From the NCBI RefSeq assembly GCF_000002995.4, contig NW_025062478.1, positions 8,222,001-8,286,000 on the forward strand: a DNA stretch of 64,000 nt, in the 5' to 3' direction. Source of the stretch: Brugia malayi. Lineage: Eukaryota; Nematoda; Chromadorea; Rhabditida; Onchocercidae. The notes beneath the pieces are model-generated. The model saw nothing but the letters and a program-made list of their open reading frames with translations. It ran no database searches and was not told the origin of the DNA. This document shows, one piece after another, positions 61,201 through 64,000 of this stretch. The position numbers and the translations under genes are program-made. Within the stretch, counting starts at the first letter, position 1. Each line of letters begins with the position of its first letter.

Positions 61201-62298
61201 GTGGGCTAAAGCTGATTGTCGAATCAGCTTTAGTCTATAGAGAAAAATAAAAGCGTTTTCATTTTTAATGAGCTAAGCAAAGAAAACGTATGGCATCATA
61301 TGGTGGCTCACTATATATTGAGTATATAGGAGTATAAGAAAGATGAAAAATAAGCATTCTTCTAACCGGGAATACTCTAGAAGGACTTAGAAAGTCAATC
61401 CCCCGAAGTTTGAGGGTAACGTAGCGGTTATTTTGCGTTTGTTTGGATCTTTGGCGCCAGGAGTTCAGCACATTGTTCCAGATTCCATTAAAAATGTTCA
61501 AAAAAAAAAAAAAAATTTTCTCCCCGAAAAAAGTTTGGAAGTAATAATTAAGTCAAAGTATTTTATGAAAACCTATTGAAATGTTTTTAAGACTTATCTT
61601 GCTTTGTATTCTTACCTTATAGTATTGTCCCCATCGTTTTCATATGTTACATACAGATGACGAAAAAAATTAAATACTATCGAACAAGTGAACATTAGAA
61701 ATTCCCTGTATTACTAAAATCCTTTTTGGCATTTTTTCAGAAACAAAAGGAGAAACAATGGGAAGTCATCAATCAACATTGTCTTTTGGCAATTAGCCAC
61801 TTTCCCTATTGAAATTGGGTGAAACATTCAAATTTCAAGTGAAACGGTCCCAAAATTAAACAACTGTACCTCAACCCCCACTAAACTTTATATCCTAAGT
61901 ATTTAGTACTGGTCACAATAAATTCCAAGTTAGAAGTTTTGAAGAACACGTTATTGCTAAATTCCAAGAAGTAGAATAATTCATTTCTCGTTTTGCAGGA
62001 GATAATAGTGAATACAATTTTAACAGTGCTCGCAATTTGCTCGCTAATTGTTGCGGTGTCATTCTTATTGGAAAGGAGTGACTGGAGCCGTTATGAAAGT
62101 TATCGGTTGATGGTCGGGACAGCTGTAAGTTTGTCCACTGGATTATTTATTGTACTCATAACTAGTTGTTTGTGAAGGATTGAGAAAATTTTAGGCCTCT
62201 TGGATTTGCAGGTCTGCTTCCTAATACAATCAATTGTTTGCATAATGATGCTGTCTTGGGCATTTTATGGAAATCTCGTTATTGTTGAAAGCCGCTGA
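58242..62298 (+). CDS. multi-pass membrane protein, 255 aa, family uncertain
   Basis: Five exons close in frame: 58242-58402, 58502-58736, 60567-60725, 61999-62124, 62212-62298; intron 2 is 1.8 kb. The N-terminal part is soluble and charged (CKPKEKDVKNESHEEEMAMI, then FEKRREIIKIIRENP). About six hydrophobic segments follow, among them YLVFFSYVISHI, IIALVLILLVYL, TYIIIALTCGLLLGWSIGSV, IVNTILTVLAICSLIVAVSF and SIVCIMMLSWAFYGNLVIV. The spacing of the helices and the pieces RASYSTTYII..GLLLGWSIG and ERSDWSRYESYRLMVGTA recall Bax-inhibitor-1 (TMBIM) proteins, but no defining residue settles it. The ATG directly follows ATCAGCTTCAG. The neighbouring aminopeptidase gene converges from the right. Confidence 0.7.
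61204..61235 (+). repeat. intronic hairpin, 12-bp perfect stem
   Basis: CTAAAGCTGATT (61206-61217), loop GTCG, and the exact reverse complement (61222-61233). The stem can be extended by one G-T and one G-C pair. It lies in intron 3 of the membrane-protein gene. Confidence 0.9.
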
Positions 62299-62628
62299 AG
62301 TATAATGGAAGATGGATACTAGATGTGCAATGATTATTCCTGTGCACGTGTTATCCACAGCTCATTCATGCGTTTTTTTTTCCTTTATTTTTGTCAAAAC
62401 GAAAATGATATGAAAAGTTAAGCAACAAGGAAGTAGGAGCATTGATAGCGCTATATGTCCTCACATCTTGAACGATAAACTGATATGAGGAAAGATGTAC
62501 CTGAAATCGATCTTCTAAAAAAATAATACTCATTTATTTATATTTATACTGGTTAAGATTTGATTAGACGATGATTAAACAAGGTTTTCTTCATTTTAAT
62601 ATTTTGCAGTTCATAGCATTTCACGATT
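62299..62628. other. short convergent 3' intergenic
   Basis: About 0.3 kb between the membrane-protein gene and the aminopeptidase gene; no exon was identified with confidence. A final aminopeptidase exon could lie here. Confidence 0.4.
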
Positions 62629-63915
62629 CTAAGTTTCTTCCAAGAAAAATATAAAATCTTTCAAGAAAAGTATAAAAGTGGAAATGAAATGAAAACATTT
62701 ATATTTTTTCAAAATGATATAGAAAACTAACGTTGCAACCAGCGCCAGTAATGGATTGGGATAACTCACTTTAGGATGTGATCCCATACAAGCACCCATA
62801 TCAATGTGTGTATATCTACAAACATACAATTATAAGTGTTATCTAAGGTTACTACAAGTACTACAAGCCCTGAAGTATTACATTTCATTAATGATTACAC
62901 TGCTGCTTTACTCATACCTTTCTTCTAAAATTGAACATGTAAGGAAGTATGGAAAGCTAGTTTAATAATCAAACTTCTTAAAAGAAAGAAAATATTACGC
63001 AATAGGAGTCACTGAGTCACATCCATGTTCATCCAGTCTTGAACCTTTTAAAAGAAATGCAGCTGGCCCTTGATGACCACGTAGTGTTCTCACTGATGGT
63101 AATGTGTTTGATTGTCGTATGTCTGCTGCCTCACTTTCAGCTTCGTGAAAATCAAAGTCCTGGAAGCAGAAATCCCCCATGCATCTCTTATTTTTATACT
63201 TTAATTTGTCGATATCACCGTTTTAAAGCGTGCTAAATTGGAAGAACAAAACTTTAGTATTCTGAAGGAAAATCCAAAACTAAACATGGAAGACTGGAAG
63301 ATCAGTTTTTCGTTCGTAACTGCACAGCTTTAATTGAAAATTCTGTTTTAAATCCTAAAAATTCCACCTCCCAGTGTAACCGCGATACTTCAACGGGTTG
63401 TCCAAATACATCACCCCAGTCACGAATTGTTTCAGCGGTATGATCTACACGTGCCGGACCATTATCTATTGCCGCTGCCATGTAGCCGTAGCTCAGTATG
63501 CAATGACCAGTCAGTGTAGCCAATGTGAACAATCGTGGCTTCTTCTCTAATTTGGCCTATAATTAAAAGTTTGAAATGAGTGAAATTTTCTTTAAAGGAT
63601 GGAATTTCAAACTCTAACACAGGCCGAACGAGTTCCAAATACATGAAACTATTAACTTGACTAGTATGCAGCAAGAAAAGGAGTTGAGTAAAAGGAATGT
63701 ACATAATAATTTCGTGTGCTTAAATCCAATGATGTTATGATTTAATATCTTACCAACTCAACCATGTTTGTCAGAGGATCAAGCATCGTAATACGACCTT
63801 CCGCGTCAGTGTTATATATTGCAATACGTTTACCACTACGTGAACGAATTATTTCATCACATGTATAAGAGCTCGAACCAATACTGTTTCGGACCATGCA
63901 CATGTAGCCACAAAA
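62629..63915 (-). CDS. lap-1: leucine aminopeptidase, M17 family (LAP-1 type), 3' part
   Basis: Di-metal exopeptidase that removes N-terminal residues from peptides. Exons seen: 63915-63754, 63556-63368, 63159-62999 and 62815 to about 62731 or 62629. The M17 signature NTDAEGR is intact (IAIYNTDAEGRITMLDPLTN), followed by LFTLATLTGHCILSYGYMAA, IDNGPARVDHTAETI, WGDVFGQPVEVSRLHWEDFD, ADIRQSNTLPSVRTLRGHQG, PAAFLLKGSRLDEHG and YTHIDMGACMG. This resembles the nematode LAP-1 branch. The last exon, after SYPNPLLALVATL, either ends at a GTTTTC donor or runs to TAG at 62629; the long hydrophobic tail in the second case looks like read-through. The 5' half, with the first metal-binding residues, lies beyond the right edge. 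Confidence 0.88.
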
Positions 63916-64000
63916 CTGTAAATTTAGTTTTACTGAAATATTGGCATTGGTTTACAAAACAGTACATCTCAAGATATTTCTCCATTTACCTGACTCAAAA

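Noticed and set aside
1..64000. Wolbachia-derived DNA, CRISPR arrays, autonomous transposons
   Set aside because: No bacterial genes, direct-repeat/spacer arrays, transposase or reverse-transcriptase motifs were recognised on either strand.

Overview
The window is nuclear DNA of a nematode, most likely a filarial (spirurid) worm. It is AT-rich. Its genes are cut into many short exons with nematode-type splice sites (TTTCAG acceptors, GTAAGT/GTATGT donors). The orthologues seen are animal-type and partly nematode-type (divergent Argonaute, LAP-1-like aminopeptidase). At about 12.4-14.7 kb lies a piece of mitochondrial DNA in the order cox3 / AT-rich region / trnA / trnL2 / trnN / trnM / trnK / nad4L / rrnS / trnY / nad1. 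That order is typical of filarial worms and unlike Caenorhabditis. No bacterial (Wolbachia) segment was recognised.

Layout. 1-12 kb: gene-poor; holds only small candidate exons, several with one hydrophobic segment, and a 48-bp coding minisatellite (5.9-6.4 kb). 12.4-14.7 kb: mitochondrial insertion (numt) still open under the mitochondrial code. 15.8-27.9 kb: same-strand (minus) cluster, in transcription order: a small unrecognised gene, DRAP1/NC2-alpha, farnesyltransferase beta (FNTB), and CEBPZ/NOC1 (ribosome biogenesis). 28-30.9 kb: no gene recognised; two repeats and a palindrome. 30.9-37.5 kb (+): a divergent Argonaute with a 22-exon model. 38.5-43.4 kb (+): the splicing factor CRNKL1. 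46.2-49.1 kb (+): a PAPS transporter (SLC35B2/PST-1). 50.8-56.0 kb (-): a germinal-centre kinase (MAP4K/GCK-2 type) with a CNH domain. 58.2-62.3 kb (+): a multi-pass membrane protein of uncertain family. 62.6 kb to the right edge (-): the 3' part of a leucine aminopeptidase (M17, LAP-1 type), whose 5' end is outside the window.

The exon models were assembled by hand from splice sites, reading phase and family conservation. Every complete main model closes in frame: CEBPZ 831 aa, FNTB 385, DRAP1 271, Argonaute 1105, CRNKL1 735, PST-1 410, MAP4K 849, membrane protein 255. They are mostly housekeeping genes in one neighbourhood, not one pathway. Recurring oddities are GC-AG introns (4 strongly supported among 84 introns of seven conserved genes) and splice acceptors 0-9 nt upstream of many start codons, as expected for spliced-leader trans-splicing.
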